Below, one piece after another: positions 1 to 8,530 of a stretch of DNA of 47,888 bases. The position numbers were made by a program, and so were the translations under genes. Under the pieces are notes generated by a model, which saw only the letters and a program-made list of their open reading frames with translations, was not told the DNA's origin and ran no database searches. Source of the DNA: Deltaproteobacteria bacterium (lineage in GTDB: Bacteria > Myxococcota_A > UBA796 > SXON01). Position 1 is the first letter of the stretch. Each line of letters begins with the position of its first letter. The stretch lies in the NCBI GenBank assembly GCA_947486185.1, contig CANKTH010000027.1:1-47888 (forward strand), written 5' to 3'.

Positions 1-211
1 GAGCCCCGCGGAGGCGGGGCCCCGGCCGCCAGGGCACCGACACACCCACCGCCACCGCCGCGACGCCACACAAGATCGGCCCGGGGGCCGCCCCGAACCA
101 CGCCACCGTACGGTTCATCGTGCCGGCGAGCACCGCGCCCACGCCGAGACCCGCGAGCACGACGGAGAACCATCGCAGCCGCGCCGCCGCACCTCCCGAG
201 ACCTCGGTCAC
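1..211 (-). CDS. Membrane protein, 5' part only (cut by window edge)
   Basis: An open frame of 70 codons runs on the minus strand from a GTG at 211 off the left edge with no stop. A strong AGGAGG Shine-Dalgarno lies four bases before the GTG. The visible protein starts MTEVSGGAAARLRW and has two hydrophobic stretches, about residues 14-32 and 38-60, so it is probably an integral membrane protein. It is divergent from pilM, and the 166 bases between them would hold both promoters. I do not recognise the family, and the missing 3' part prevents a functional call. Codon choice is GC-rich like the neighbours. Confidence 0.55.
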   Translation of the reverse strand, partial: MTEVSGGAAARLRWFSVVLAGLGVGAVLAGTMNRTVAWFGAAPGPILCGVAAVAVGVSVPWRPGPRLRGA

Positions 212-324
212 CCACCCTCCTGACCCGGAGAACGTAGCTCGCCCGCGGCCGGCTGTCGCAAAGGTTGACGCGCGGAATGCCTCGGTGCAAAGCACTGCTT
301 CAACTCACCATACGGGCGGTGCTA

Positions 325-354
325 TTGACCGCGACAGGCTATTTGGGCTACAAG
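325..354 (+). promoter_or_regulatory. Possible sigma-70-type promoter of the pil operon
   Basis: TTGACC (325-330) is followed after 18 bases by TACAAG (349-354). These match the -35 and -10 consensus at 5/6 and 4/6 positions. A start point near 361 would give a leader of about 17 bases before the pilM TTG at 378. This is sequence matching only; the element lies in the divergent gap between the left-edge gene and pilM. Confidence 0.35.
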
Positions 355-377
355 GAAAGGGGTTCAGAGGGATTCGC

Positions 378-1448
378 TTGGCGCTCATCGCACGGAGCCG
401 CAACGTCGTGGCGGTCGACATCGGCTCCAGCCATCTCAAAGTGCTGGAGCTGGAGCTGGACCGGAACGGCCGGCAACGGATGAAACACTTCGGCTCGGCG
501 GCGCTGCCCCCCGAAGCTATCGTCGATGGCGCATTTATGAACACGAGCGCCATCGTCGCCACGCTGCGTGAGCTCATCAGCAAACAGCGGATCAAGACGC
601 GTGACGCGGCGGTGGCAATCTCCGGTAACTCGGTGATCATCAAGCGGATTTCCCTTCCGCTGATGACCCAGGAGGAGCTGGAGGAGTCGTTGCCCTGGGA
701 GGCTGAGCAGTACATCCCCTTCGATGTGAACGACGTCAACCTCGACGCGCATATCCTCTCGGGGAACGCCGATGAAGCCGGACAGATGGACGTGCTGCTC
801 GTCGCCGCCCGGAAAGAGGTGGTCAACGAGTACTCCTCGGTCTTGTTGGAAGCTGGGCTCAAACCGGCGATAGTCGATGTGGCCGCGTTCGCGGTGTACA
901 ACGCGTTTTCGCACAACTATGACGTTCCAAACGATCTTATCGCGCTGATCAACGTGGGCGCCGCCAGCGCCAACATCAACGTCTTGCGGAACGGGGTGAG
1001 CACCTTCACGCGTGACATCTCGACGGGCGGCAGGGTCTATACCGAAGAGATCCAGCGTGCGCTCAATGTTTCTCACGAGGAGGCCGAAGCGTTCAAGGTC
1101 GGCGGCGGCGATGGCGATCGCGCCGCCGTGGTGCCCGAGGAGGTCGAGAGGGTCCTGACGTCGGTGTCGGGCAACATCGCGGCGGAGATTCATCGCTCGC
1201 TCGATTTCTACCTCTCCACCGCCGGCGGAGCGAGCGTGTCCAGCGTCTACCTCTCTGGGGGCGCCGCGCCGACGCCGGGTCTCCGTGGCGCCCTCGAGCA
1301 GGTTTGTAACTGCCCGGTCGCGCTGATCGATCCCTTCAAAAGGATCGACGTCGATGAACGTGCCTTCAATCCCCGCTTCCTGGCGGACGTGGCCACTCAG
1401 GCCACGGTCGCGGTCGGGCTGGCGTTGCGCAGGGTGGACGACAAATGA
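378..1448 (+). CDS. pilM: Type IV pilus assembly protein PilM
   Basis: PilM is a cytoplasmic actin/FtsA-fold ATPase that binds the N-terminal tail of PilN and couples the inner-membrane alignment complex to the pilus motor. The TTG at 378 is preferred because it gives 356 aa, normal for PilM, puts the phosphate-binding motif VVAVDIGSSHLKVLEL at about residues 10-25, and has a purine-rich AGAGGGA just upstream. The frame stays open back to 120, but that part is low-complexity Pro/Ala/Thr sequence overlapping the divergent gene at 1-211, so it is rejected. The middle of the protein carries the usual PilM sequence ISLPLMTQEELEESLPWEAE. It overlaps pilN by 4 bases (ATGA) as first gene of the pilMNOPQ operon. 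Family identity is secure; only the exact start is uncertain. Confidence 0.95.
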   Translation: MALIARSRNVVAVDIGSSHLKVLELELDRNGRQRMKHFGSAALPPEAIVDGAFMNTSAIVATLRELISKQRIKTRDAAVAISGNSVIIKRISLPLMTQEELEESLPWEAEQYIPFDVNDVNLDAHILSGNADEAGQMDVLLVAARKEVVNEYSSVLLEAGLKPAIVDVAAFAVYNAFSHNYDVPNDLIALINVGAASANINVLRNGVSTFTRDISTGGRVYTEEIQRALNVSHEEAEAFKVGGGDGDRAAVVPEEVERVLTSVSGNIAAEIHRSLDFYLSTAGGASVSSVYLSGGAAPTPGLRGALEQVCNCPVALIDPFKRIDVDERAFNPRFLADVATQATVAVGLALRRVDDK

Positions 1449-2149
1449 TCAGGATCAACCTCCTCCCGGTCCGCCAGGCCCGGAAGGTCGAGGCAGCGCG
1501 CAGGGACATCCTGCTCGGCGCGATCGGCGGCGCGATCGTGCTGGTCCTGTGTATGGTCGCTTGGGGCGCCGCTCAGGCTCATCAGGCCTCCGTGCTCGCC
1601 GACGTACGAAAGGTCGAGGCCGAAATCGCTGCGGCGAAGGCGGACAAAGACGCGGTGGACGAGATGGAGAAGAAGATGGGCGAGCTCGACAAGAAGCTCG
1701 CGGTCATCGAAGAGCTTCGCACCCGCAAGATCGGTCCGGTGCACATGCTGGACGAGCTGGCGATGGCCACACCCGAGCGAGTCACCGTAACCACGCTCAC
1801 CGAAAAAGGTGGTCTGATCGAGCTGGTGGGCGTGTCGGTGAGTAATGAGGTGATCAGCCAGTTCCTACGCGCCCTGGACGCATCGCCCTATTTCGAGCAG
1901 GTGTTCCTCAAAGACATCGAGGCCTCTAAAGAGGTGAAAGACCGGGCCAGCCGCTCTCAGATCCCGCTGAAGAAGTTCAAGCTCTCCGCGCGCTTCGTCA
2001 ACCCATACCTCGCTAAAGAAACCGACAAGAAAGCCGCCGGTGACAAAGCCGTCGGTGACAAAGCCGCCGGTGACAAAGCCGCCGGTGACAAAGCCGCCGG
2101 TGACAAAGCCCCCGCGCCGGCCGCTCCCGCGGCTGGAGGTCACGGATGA
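1445..2149 (+). CDS. pilN: Type IV pilus assembly protein PilN
   Basis: PilN is a bitopic inner-membrane protein whose cytoplasmic tail binds PilM and whose periplasmic domain pairs with PilO. The N-terminal MIRINLLPVRQARK is the classic PilM-binding INLLP motif. A single membrane segment lies at about residues 24-44, followed by a coiled coil at about 52-92 and a ferredoxin-like periplasmic domain. The last 35 residues are unusual: a tandem GDKAA/GDKAV repeat encoded by perfect 15-base units, ending in a Pro/Ala-rich tail. At 234 aa it is slightly longer than common PilN proteins because of this tail. It overlaps pilM and pilO by 4 bases each, implying translational coupling. Confidence 0.94.
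   Translation: MIRINLLPVRQARKVEAARRDILLGAIGGAIVLVLCMVAWGAAQAHQASVLADVRKVEAEIAAAKADKDAVDEMEKKMGELDKKLAVIEELRTRKIGPVHMLDELAMATPERVTVTTLTEKGGLIELVGVSVSNEVISQFLRALDASPYFEQVFLKDIEASKEVKDRASRSQIPLKKFKLSARFVNPYLAKETDKKAAGDKAVGDKAAGDKAAGDKAAGDKAPAPAAPAAGGHG
2039..2113 (+). repeat. Five tandem 15-bp units in the 3' end of pilN
   Basis: Five head-to-tail copies of GGTGACAAAGCCGCC, with single-base differences in the first (GTC) and last (CCC) copies, encode a Gly-Asp-Lys-Ala-Ala repeat. Because 15 is a multiple of 3, gain or loss of units keeps the frame. This is the only long perfect tandem array in the window. Confidence 0.9.
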
Positions 2150-2766
2150 ATCAGTTCATGGATCGGTTCATCAAGCTGCCCCGTTCGCAACGCGCGGCCG
2201 CATTCGTGGGCATCTACATCCTGCTGGTAATCCTCGCGTGGTTCGGCCTCATCTCAGGCACCATCGACGAGACCACCAACCTCGAAAACAAGCTTACTAC
2301 CTTGCGTAACGAGAGCGGCCAGGTCAAGGAGCGCGCGGCCAACCGGAAGGCGTTCGAAGAGCGGCTCGCTCGGCTGGAGGGGCAGCTCAAGCGGGCGATG
2401 ACCCAGCTCCCAGACGAGAGCGAAATCCCGGCGCTGTTGAGCGACATCGACGCCAGCGCGCGCAAATCCGGCCTCGAAGTGCGGAAGTTTCAGCCGCTCG
2501 GCGAGGTGAAGCAGGAGTACTACGCCGAGGTGCCGGTGCAGATCGCGATGGAAGGCTCCTTCCATGAGGTTGGAGTGTTTTTTGACCGTGTGGCCAAGAT
2601 GAACCGAATTGTCTCCGCCAAGGACATCGTTCTCGGCGACGTCCGGGAAGAGAGCAACGAAGCGTCGTTGCAGGTTTCTGGCAAGGTCGTGACCTTCCGG
2701 TACCTCACCGACGCCGAGATGCTCCAGGAAAAGGAAGACAAGAAGAAGAAGAAGGGGGGCAAATGA
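2146..2766 (+). CDS. pilO: Type IV pilus assembly protein PilO
   Basis: PilO is the bitopic partner of PilN in the periplasmic alignment complex linking the inner-membrane motor to PilP and the PilQ secretin. The 206-aa product has one membrane segment (about residues 17-36), a coiled coil (about 43-90) and a C-terminal ferredoxin-like domain containing VPVQIAMEGSFHEVGVFFDR, a characteristic PilO signature. The C-terminus is very Lys-rich (EKEDKKKKKGGK). Length, order and the ATGA overlaps on both sides agree with the family. The start ATG is fixed by the overlap with pilN. Confidence 0.94.
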   Translation: MNQFMDRFIKLPRSQRAAAFVGIYILLVILAWFGLISGTIDETTNLENKLTTLRNESGQVKERAANRKAFEERLARLEGQLKRAMTQLPDESEIPALLSDIDASARKSGLEVRKFQPLGEVKQEYYAEVPVQIAMEGSFHEVGVFFDRVAKMNRIVSAKDIVLGDVREESNEASLQVSGKVVTFRYLTDAEMLQEKEDKKKKKGGK

Positions 2767-3248
2767 GGCTCGTGCTCCTCCTGCTGCTGGTCGGCTGCGG
2801 CGAACCCGTCGATCTGAACGACGAAGCGTCCAAGGCCGCACCTCGGGCCAAGCCGACGGCCGAAGAAGCGCTCGAGCAGCCCACAGATCCTGAAGCCAGC
2901 TATTCCTACAACCCCGCCGGTAAACGTGACCCCTTTCGGAGTTTCCTTGCGGAGGACGGGGGCGGCGCCTCGGTAGGCGACAACGCCCCGCCTCTCCAGA
3001 GGTGGGACGCCGAGAAGTTCATCCTGCGCGGCGTCATCTGGAACGCCGACAATCCACGGGCGCTGGTCATCGACCCCGAAGGCACCGGGCACGTTGTCCG
3101 GCTCGGCACCTACATCGGTCGAAGCTGGGGCAAAGTTACCTCGATCACCCAGTCCGGCGTGGTCGTGACGGAAGAGTACACCACGCCCGAGATGGAGGTT
3201 GTCATCAACCCGATCACCCTCGCTCTCGGCGGGACGAGCAGACCATGA
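2763..3248 (+). CDS. pilP: Type IV pilus inner-membrane lipoprotein PilP
   Basis: PilP bridges the PilN/PilO complex and the N-terminal domains of the PilQ secretin. The protein starts MRLVLLLLLVGCGEPVD, a short signal peptide with the lipobox ending at Cys12. A disordered acidic linker follows, then a beta-domain with the family signatures KRDPFRSFL and LRGVIWNADNPRALVIDPEG. At 161 aa it is the usual PilP length. The ATG overlaps the pilO stop (ATGA), and its own stop overlaps the first candidate ATG of pilQ. Confidence 0.93.
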   Translation: MRLVLLLLLVGCGEPVDLNDEASKAAPRAKPTAEEALEQPTDPEASYSYNPAGKRDPFRSFLAEDGGGASVGDNAPPLQRWDAEKFILRGVIWNADNPRALVIDPEGTGHVVRLGTYIGRSWGKVTSITQSGVVVTEEYTTPEMEVVINPITLALGGTSRP

Positions 3249-5623
3249 CGCCCGCAAGCTCTCGAATGTTGTCCTCCCCCTACGCGGACGCGGCGCTGAA
3301 GAACTCGAAGCCAGGTGAAGAAATGCTCTCGACTGCACCTCCTCACCGTTGGGGGCTTCGTTCCCTCGGTGGCACTGTCGTCGGCCTGCTTTTGCGGGCG
3401 GCGGTGCCCGGGGTCGGCTGCGCCCTCCTGGCCCCCGTCGCGGCCCACGCCGAAGATCTCACCCTGGTCAACGGCGTGCGTGCCGAGGTGAAGGCGACCG
3501 GCACCGAGGTTCGCATCGAACTGAGTCAGGAAGGAAGCTCGCAATACAGCATCGTCAAGGCCTCCAACCCTGACCGCCTGATGATCGACCTCTCTGGCGC
3601 GCGCCTGGGCAGCGCCGCGGCGACGTCCGGCGGCTTCGTGAGCCGCGCCGAAGTGTCCAGCTTCAACGACGGCACGGAGAGCGTACGTGTGACCCTGTGG
3701 CTCTCCGAGAAGGTCAAACACGAGGTGCGCAACGAGGGCAAGGACGTCGTCATCGCCCTCTCCTCCGCCAGCACGGACTCGGAGCCGGGGATCAAACTCT
3801 CGGGTCCCCAGAGCGCCGACAGCCTCCCCGCGCTCGCCTCCCTCGACTTCCAGCAGCGCAGCGCGTCCAGTCGCGTGATCCTTGGGCTTCGCGGCGTCGA
3901 GCCTACCGTTCAGGCGGTCGGTACCCGAACCGTCACCGTTGATCTCCCGGGCGCCCGTATGTCTGAGAGCCTCAATCGGGACCTCGACACCACCTACTTC
4001 GCCTCAGCGATCGACCGCGTCCGCGCGGTGAGCACCAAGACCGGCGTACGGGTCACCGTGACCCTCCGGGCCGACGTGGCCTACGAAGTGGTGCGCGACG
4101 GCGGCCTCTACATCCTCGAGTTCCCCACACCGGCCAACATCCTCGCCGAGCGTGAACGTGCGCTCCAGCGCGCCGCCACCGCAGCGCCCAGCACTCCGAC
4201 GACGAGCGGCGAATACTCTGCGGACAACGGGAACAAAGAGGAGACGATCATCACTGCCGCCGGCTCGAGCAGCGCCAACGCCGCGCTCGGGGGCAGCGGC
4301 CGCAACAAGGGCACCTTCTCCTTCGTGGACACCGGCCCGATCACCGGCCAGCGCACCTACACGGGCGAGCGGATCAACATCGAGTTCCAAGAAGCGGACA
4401 TCCACACGGTATTTCGCTTCATCGCGGACTTTGCCCAGATCAACATCATCACCTCCGACGATGTGGCGGGCAAGGTGACCGTTCGGCTCGCTGGGGTGCC
4501 TTGGGATGAGGCGCTCGCCGCCGTACTCCAGTCGAAAGGGCTCGGCGCCCAGCAGATCGGCAACATCGTACGCGTCGCGCCGATCGAGAAGATCCGCTCG
4601 GAGCAGCAGACACAGCTCGACGTGCAGAAGTTCGAGGACCAGCTGGAGGAGCTTCCGGTGCTCGTGGCGCCGCTCTCCTACGCGACCGCCGCCGATGTGG
4701 CCGAGCAGATCAAGGGGTTGCTGTCGGAGCGCGGCTCGGTCCAGGTAGACGAGCGGGGCAATCAGCTCATCATCACCGACAAAGAGAAGAACCTGGTCAA
4801 GATCCGCGAGCTCCTCAAGAGCCTTGACCTGCCTAACCGCGAAGTGATGATTGAAGCCCGCTTTGTCGAAGCGGCGACCAACTACGAGCGGCAGCTTGGT
4901 ATCGATTGGGGTGGGGACCTCAACTTGTCGGCGGCCACCGGCTACCCCACTGGCCTGTTCTTCCCCAACAGCATCGGCGTAGGCGGCGGCATCTCGTCGT
5001 CGGGTAATGGCGCCGGCGCCTTCTATAGCCCGGGCTCCGACAACCTCCTCGTCGACCTCGGTCAAAGCTCGGCGGGCTCCCTTGCCTTTTCGCTGGGCAG
5101 CATCCCGGGCGTGGTCAACATCGACGCGCGGCTCACGGCGCTCGAACGTGAAGGCTGGAGCAAGACGGTGTCGAGCCCCCGAATCACCGTCATGGACAAT
5201 GAGACGGCCAAGGTCGAGCAGGGCCGGCGAATCCCCATCGAGACGACCAGCAACGCCGGTACCCAGGTGCAGCTGATCCAGGCCACCCTGGAGCTGAGCG
5301 TGACGCCGCACATCACGGCAGATGGCACGATCTTCCTCGATATCACGCTGAAGAACGACCGACCGGACTTTGGTAACGTCGTCCAGGGCCGCCCCACCAT
5401 CGAGGTGAAGGAGGTCACCACTCAGGTGCTCGTCGCCGACGGCGACACCACCGTGCTCGGCGGCGTCTACCAGACCCAGGAGACCTGGGCTCAGACCCGG
5501 GTGCCGTGGCTCTCGAAGATCCCCATCCTGGGCTACTTCTTCAAGAACTCCACCAAGACCAAGAACCAGACGGAGATGTTGGTGTTCATCACGCCCCACA
5601 TCGTCGACGCCCATCAAGATTAG
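3245..5623 (+). CDS. pilQ: Type IV pilus outer-membrane secretin PilQ
   Basis: PilQ forms the gated outer-membrane pore through which the pilus is extruded. Reading from the ATG that overlaps the pilP stop gives 792 aa. An ATG at 3323 with a good AGGTGA site would give a more ordinary signal peptide ending APVAAHA, so it may be the true start. The mature protein has two AMIN beta-domains (about 72-170 and 190-290), a low-complexity linker (about 300-365), a secretin N0/STN domain (starting RINIEFQEADIHTVFRFIAD), an N1 domain, and a C-terminal secretin barrel with the conserved end LVFITPHIV. aroK follows after 6 bases. Family identity is certain. Confidence 0.96.
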   Translation: MTPASSRMLSSPYADAALKNSKPGEEMLSTAPPHRWGLRSLGGTVVGLLLRAAVPGVGCALLAPVAAHAEDLTLVNGVRAEVKATGTEVRIELSQEGSSQYSIVKASNPDRLMIDLSGARLGSAAATSGGFVSRAEVSSFNDGTESVRVTLWLSEKVKHEVRNEGKDVVIALSSASTDSEPGIKLSGPQSADSLPALASLDFQQRSASSRVILGLRGVEPTVQAVGTRTVTVDLPGARMSESLNRDLDTTYFASAIDRVRAVSTKTGVRVTVTLRADVAYEVVRDGGLYILEFPTPANILAERERALQRAATAAPSTPTTSGEYSADNGNKEETIITAAGSSSANAALGGSGRNKGTFSFVDTGPITGQRTYTGERINIEFQEADIHTVFRFIADFAQINIITSDDVAGKVTVRLAGVPWDEALAAVLQSKGLGAQQIGNIVRVAPIEKIRSEQQTQLDVQKFEDQLEELPVLVAPLSYATAADVAEQIKGLLSERGSVQVDERGNQLIITDKEKNLVKIRELLKSLDLPNREVMIEARFVEAATNYERQLGIDWGGDLNLSAATGYPTGLFFPNSIGVGGGISSSGNGAGAFYSPGSDNLLVDLGQSSAGSLAFSLGSIPGVVNIDARLTALEREGWSKTVSSPRITVMDNETAKVEQGRRIPIETTSNAGTQVQLIQATLELSVTPHITADGTIFLDITLKNDRPDFGNVVQGRPTIEVKEVTTQVLVADGDTTVLGGVYQTQETWAQTRVPWLSKIPILGYFFKNSTKTKNQTEMLVFITPHIVDAHQD

Positions 5624-5629
5624 GCTCCT

Positions 5630-6121
5630 TTGGGCTACCGATTGGCGCTCGCCGGCCCGATGGCGGTCGGCAAGAGCACGGTAGGCGCGCTCCTGGCGCG
5701 ATCTGAGGCGCTGGACTTCGTGGATCTGGATCAGGAGATCGGCAACATCCCCAAGATCTTTCAGCAAGAAGGCGAAGCTGGCTTCCGCCTCCGTGAGCGC
5801 GAGACACTCTTGCAGGTGCTGGGGCGGGCGAGGGGCGAGCCGCCCCAGCGCGGCTACGTGCTCTCACTCGGCGGTGGCACGCTCGACGCTCCCGAAAACC
5901 GGGCCGCGCTCGCCGAGTGGACGGTGGTCGTTCTGATGGCGCGCCCTGACGCTCTGCTGGAGCGGCTGGGTGAAGGGCAGGGCCGGCCGCTCGCCGGCGA
6001 GATGGCAGAACGACTCACCCGCCGCCTCCCCATCTGGTCGTCCTACGGGGCTTTTGTATGGACCGACGGGCTCGAACCCGCAGAGGTGGCAGATCAGGTC
6101 CGCGCGAGGCTCGCCGGATGA
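5630..6121 (+). CDS. aroK: Shikimate kinase
   Basis: It phosphorylates shikimate at O3 with ATP, the fifth step of chorismate synthesis, in the cytoplasm. The Walker A motif GPMAVGKST is at about residues 9-17, followed by DLDQEI (substrate-binding Asp), the F..GE..FR..E core (EGEAGFRLRERE) and the Walker-B-like SLGGGT. The 163 aa fit the family. The start is TTG, six bases after the pilQ stop, and the Walker A position leaves little room for a later start. The stop overlaps aroB by 4 bases. The pilQ-aroK-aroB order is a long-known arrangement in proteobacteria. Confidence 0.9.
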   Translation: MGYRLALAGPMAVGKSTVGALLARSEALDFVDLDQEIGNIPKIFQQEGEAGFRLRERETLLQVLGRARGEPPQRGYVLSLGGGTLDAPENRAALAEWTVVVLMARPDALLERLGEGQGRPLAGEMAERLTRRLPIWSSYGAFVWTDGLEPAEVADQVRARLAG

Positions 6122-7236
6122 CCCCGGTCATCGTCGACGTAGATGTCGCCGGCCATCCCTATCCGGTGGTTCTGGGGCCGGATTATTCCGGTCTGGGGCA
6201 GGCGCTCGCGGCGCGATCACGGCCGGGGCGCTGCGTCGTGGTGAGCAACCCGGTCGTCGCGCCTCTCTACCTCACGCCCGTGGTCGCGGAGCTCCGAACG
6301 GCGGGGTTTGAGCCGGTGTCCGTCCTGATCCCAGACGGTGAAGGTGCCAAGAACCTGGAGACCTGGGCGAAGCTCGTGGAGGAGCTGCTCGACGCGGGGG
6401 TGGATCGGCGGACTCCGGTGCTCGCGCTCGGCGGCGGCGTGACCGGGGATCTTGTCGGTTTCGCCGCGGCGACCACCCTACGAGGCTTGCCGTTTGTGCA
6501 ACTTCCAACTACGCTTCTTGCGATGGTGGACGCCTCGGTGGGCGGGAAGACCGGGCTCAACACCCGTCAAGGGAAAAACCTGGTTGGCGCCTTCCATCAG
6601 CCGATCCTGGTATGGGGCGCGCTACACGCGCTCCAGACCCTGCCCGCCCACGCCTGGCGCTGCGGCCTCGGCGAGATCGTCAAACACGCCCTGATCGCGG
6701 GAGAACCGGCGCTCGTCTCGCTCGAGTCCCAGGCGACGACGCTGGCGCGCGGTCCGGGGCCAGAGATCGGCGCACTGATCGCCGAGTCCATCCGCACAAA
6801 GGCCACGATCGTCGCGGAAGATCCGCTGGAGCAAGGTCGGCGTGCCATCCTGAACCTGGGTCACACCCTGGCTCACGCGATCGAGCGGGTGGCCGGACCG
6901 CCGGAGCGCGGCGGCGTCGCACACGGCGAGGCGGTGGTGCTTGGCCTCGTGGCGGTGACGCGCCTGGCGCGGGAGCGAGGCTGGTTGGAGGCGCCGGAGC
7001 TACCGGATCGCCTGGATGTGCTGCTGGAGCGCTTGGGGTTGAGCCGCCGCGCGACCGGAGCGTGGGAAATCGACACGCTCGCTGCGGCGGCGGGATTCGA
7101 CAAGAAGCGCGAGCGTGGTAAAGTAAAACTGATCATCCCGACTGCACCAGGTCGGGTTGAAATTCACGAGGTGCCTCTCGGGGAGCTTCGGGCGCTGGCC
7201 CGGGCACTCCCGGGGGTCCAAACGGAGGCGAGATGA
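6118..7236 (+). CDS. aroB: 3-dehydroquinate synthase
   Basis: It converts DAHP to 3-dehydroquinate using NAD+ and a divalent metal, the second step of the shikimate pathway. Family motifs are LALGGGVTGDLVGFAA (NAD binding), PTTLLAMVDASVGGKTG, and the metal ligands in GLGEIVKHA (Glu), NLGHTLAHAIE (His) and VAHGEAVVLG (His). The ATG at 6118 overlaps the aroK stop and gives 372 aa, the normal length. The frame is open further upstream inside aroK, but no start there is plausible. The stop overlaps the next gene by 4 bases. Confidence 0.95.
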   Translation: MTPVIVDVDVAGHPYPVVLGPDYSGLGQALAARSRPGRCVVVSNPVVAPLYLTPVVAELRTAGFEPVSVLIPDGEGAKNLETWAKLVEELLDAGVDRRTPVLALGGGVTGDLVGFAAATTLRGLPFVQLPTTLLAMVDASVGGKTGLNTRQGKNLVGAFHQPILVWGALHALQTLPAHAWRCGLGEIVKHALIAGEPALVSLESQATTLARGPGPEIGALIAESIRTKATIVAEDPLEQGRRAILNLGHTLAHAIERVAGPPERGGVAHGEAVVLGLVAVTRLARERGWLEAPELPDRLDVLLERLGLSRRATGAWEIDTLAAAAGFDKKRERGKVKLIIPTAPGRVEIHEVPLGELRALARALPGVQTEAR

Positions 7237-7916
7237 AGCACAGGTTCAACGACGGTGTTCGGTCGGGCGTGGTCGCGAGCGCGGCGCTGTTGTCAGCCTG
7301 CGTCGGGCCTTTTCCGCCGCCCCCTGGCGCCTACCTCGCGGTTCCGGATGGTTTCGACGTCTCGTGGGACATCACCCAGGCCTACAACGCGATCGACGAC
7401 GGCTACGGCTTCCTCATCCTCTTGACCGTTGTCGTGCAGGACGCCGACAATGGAGACCTCCCCGTCAACAACGTGCAGGTCGAGATCCTGAGCGGCTTCG
7501 AAGGGGCCTACCTCATTCCCGAAGCGGCGATCCTCGCGGACACCTCGGTGGCAGAGGGCTGCGAGAACGGTCAGTATCCCGAAGACGAGTGTGAGCTCTG
7601 GTTCGGCGAAGCCGGCACGGACTTCCGCGAGATCGCCGATGGCTACGTCGATATCGACAACTTCCACCCCACCTACATGACCACCGTCACCGACCGTCGC
7701 GGCGCGGCCCACGCCGGCTTGTTCATCGACACCGGGATGGACGATGGCTACGGCTTCAACGTCTACTTCAACATCGGCATCAAGGACGCCGAGATGGAGG
7801 TGACCTTCCTCGGGCCCGAGGAGGACACCGAGACGACCGACACCAGCGGCGAGACGGGCGAGACGGGCGAGACGGGCGACACGACGGAGACCACCGAGAC
7901 CACCCCGATTGAGTGA
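7233..7916 (+). CDS. Putative lipoprotein with Thr/Glu-rich tail
   Basis: I do not recognise a named family. The N-terminus is a lipoprotein signal with a positively charged start and the lipobox ALLSAC, placing the lipidated Cys at residue 23. The mature domain (about 40-195) looks like a beta-sandwich, rich in Asp and Tyr, with an Ig-like or adhesin-like feel (for example ITQAYNAIDDGYGFLILLTV). The last 30 residues are a low-complexity Thr-Gly-Glu repeat encoded by three 9-base GAGACGGGC units (7851-7877). It sits between aroB and a TPR gene with 4-base overlaps at both ends, so it is co-translated with the pil/aro operon. It may be a cell-envelope accessory protein, but that is inference from context. 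Confidence 0.8.
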   Translation: MKHRFNDGVRSGVVASAALLSACVGPFPPPPGAYLAVPDGFDVSWDITQAYNAIDDGYGFLILLTVVVQDADNGDLPVNNVQVEILSGFEGAYLIPEAAILADTSVAEGCENGQYPEDECELWFGEAGTDFREIADGYVDIDNFHPTYMTTVTDRRGAAHAGLFIDTGMDDGYGFNVYFNIGIKDAEMEVTFLGPEEDTETTDTSGETGETGETGDTTETTETTPIE

Positions 7917-8530
7917 CGGTGCGCGCTCCTGGCCCGCTGCTGGGTAGGGGCGACCCCACCGCTTTTGTCGCGTTGGCGGAGGAACTGCGGATCGCGGGGC
8001 AACATGGCGACGCCCTCAAGGTGCTCCGGGAGGGCTTCAAACGCTCCCCTGACCTCCCATCGGGTCGCCGGGTGCTGGCGCAGGTCCACCTTGACCTGGG
8101 CGAACCCAAACGCGCGGCCGAGGTACTCATCGAGCTTCTGGAGCTTGAACCTGATGACCTGGCCGCCCTGGTCATGGCGGCGCGGCTCGCTCTGGGGCGT
8201 GGCGAGGCCGCCGAAGCGGGCAGGCTCCACGCTCGCGCGCAGGAGGTCGCCCCGGACGATCTCCGGGTGCGTGCGCTCGGCGAGTCAATTCAACCCCGCG
8301 CCGCCCCGCTGAGGCTGCCCGAGGACCCGTTCACCTCGAGTTGGCTCGCCGAACGCCTCGCCGCGGCGGGGCGCCCGGCGGCCGCCCAACGCATCTGGCA
8401 GGCACTCCGGCACCTCGACCCCGAACGCGTCGATCATGAGCTCGCCGGTCACGCCCACGACCTCGAAGGTCGGGACGCGGCGGCCGCCGCGCAGTTGCCC
8501 CCTCATCACGTTCGCCCAGGTGATCCTTGA
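7913..8530 (+). CDS. TPR-repeat protein
   Basis: A 205-aa soluble protein of tetratricopeptide-like helical repeats, with the cleanest repeats between residues 15 and 120 (such as [20 protein letters not shown] and [20 protein letters not shown]). It has no signal peptide or membrane segment, so it is predicted cytoplasmic. The GTG start overlaps the preceding stop (GTGA), and its stop overlaps the aroQ TTG. TPR proteins act as scaffolds, and proximity to pil genes suggests an assembly role, but no specific partner can be named. Confidence 0.8.
   Translation: MTVRAPGPLLGRGDPTAFVALAEELRIAGQHGDALKVLREGFKRSPDLPSGRRVLAQVHLDLGEPKRAAEVLIELLELEPDDLAALVMAARLALGRGEAAEAGRLHARAQEVAPDDLRVRALGESIQPRAAPLRLPEDPFTSSWLAERLAAAGRPAAAQRIWQALRHLDPERVDHELAGHAHDLEGRDAAAAAQLPPHHVRPGDP

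Noticed and set aside
3..20. GC-rich hairpin GCCCCGC-GGAG-GCGGGGC as a terminator
   Set aside because: It lies inside the open frame of the left-edge gene and has no T-run.
120..377. N-terminal extension of pilM
   Set aside because: Low-complexity sequence antisense to a better-supported gene at 1-211; PilM family length fits the start at 378.
4004..5767. Long minus-strand open frame opposite pilQ
   Set aside because: A shadow of GC-rich coding sequence; pilQ on the plus strand is unambiguous. Other long antisense frames (for example opposite secA and at 28923-30425) were rejected for the same reason.
5630..7236. pilQ-aroK-aroB linkage as a novel arrangement
   Set aside because: This order is well known in proteobacteria.
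7851..7877. Short 9-base repeats as a CRISPR-like or mobile element
   Set aside because: They are three in-frame units of a low-complexity protein tail without spacers.
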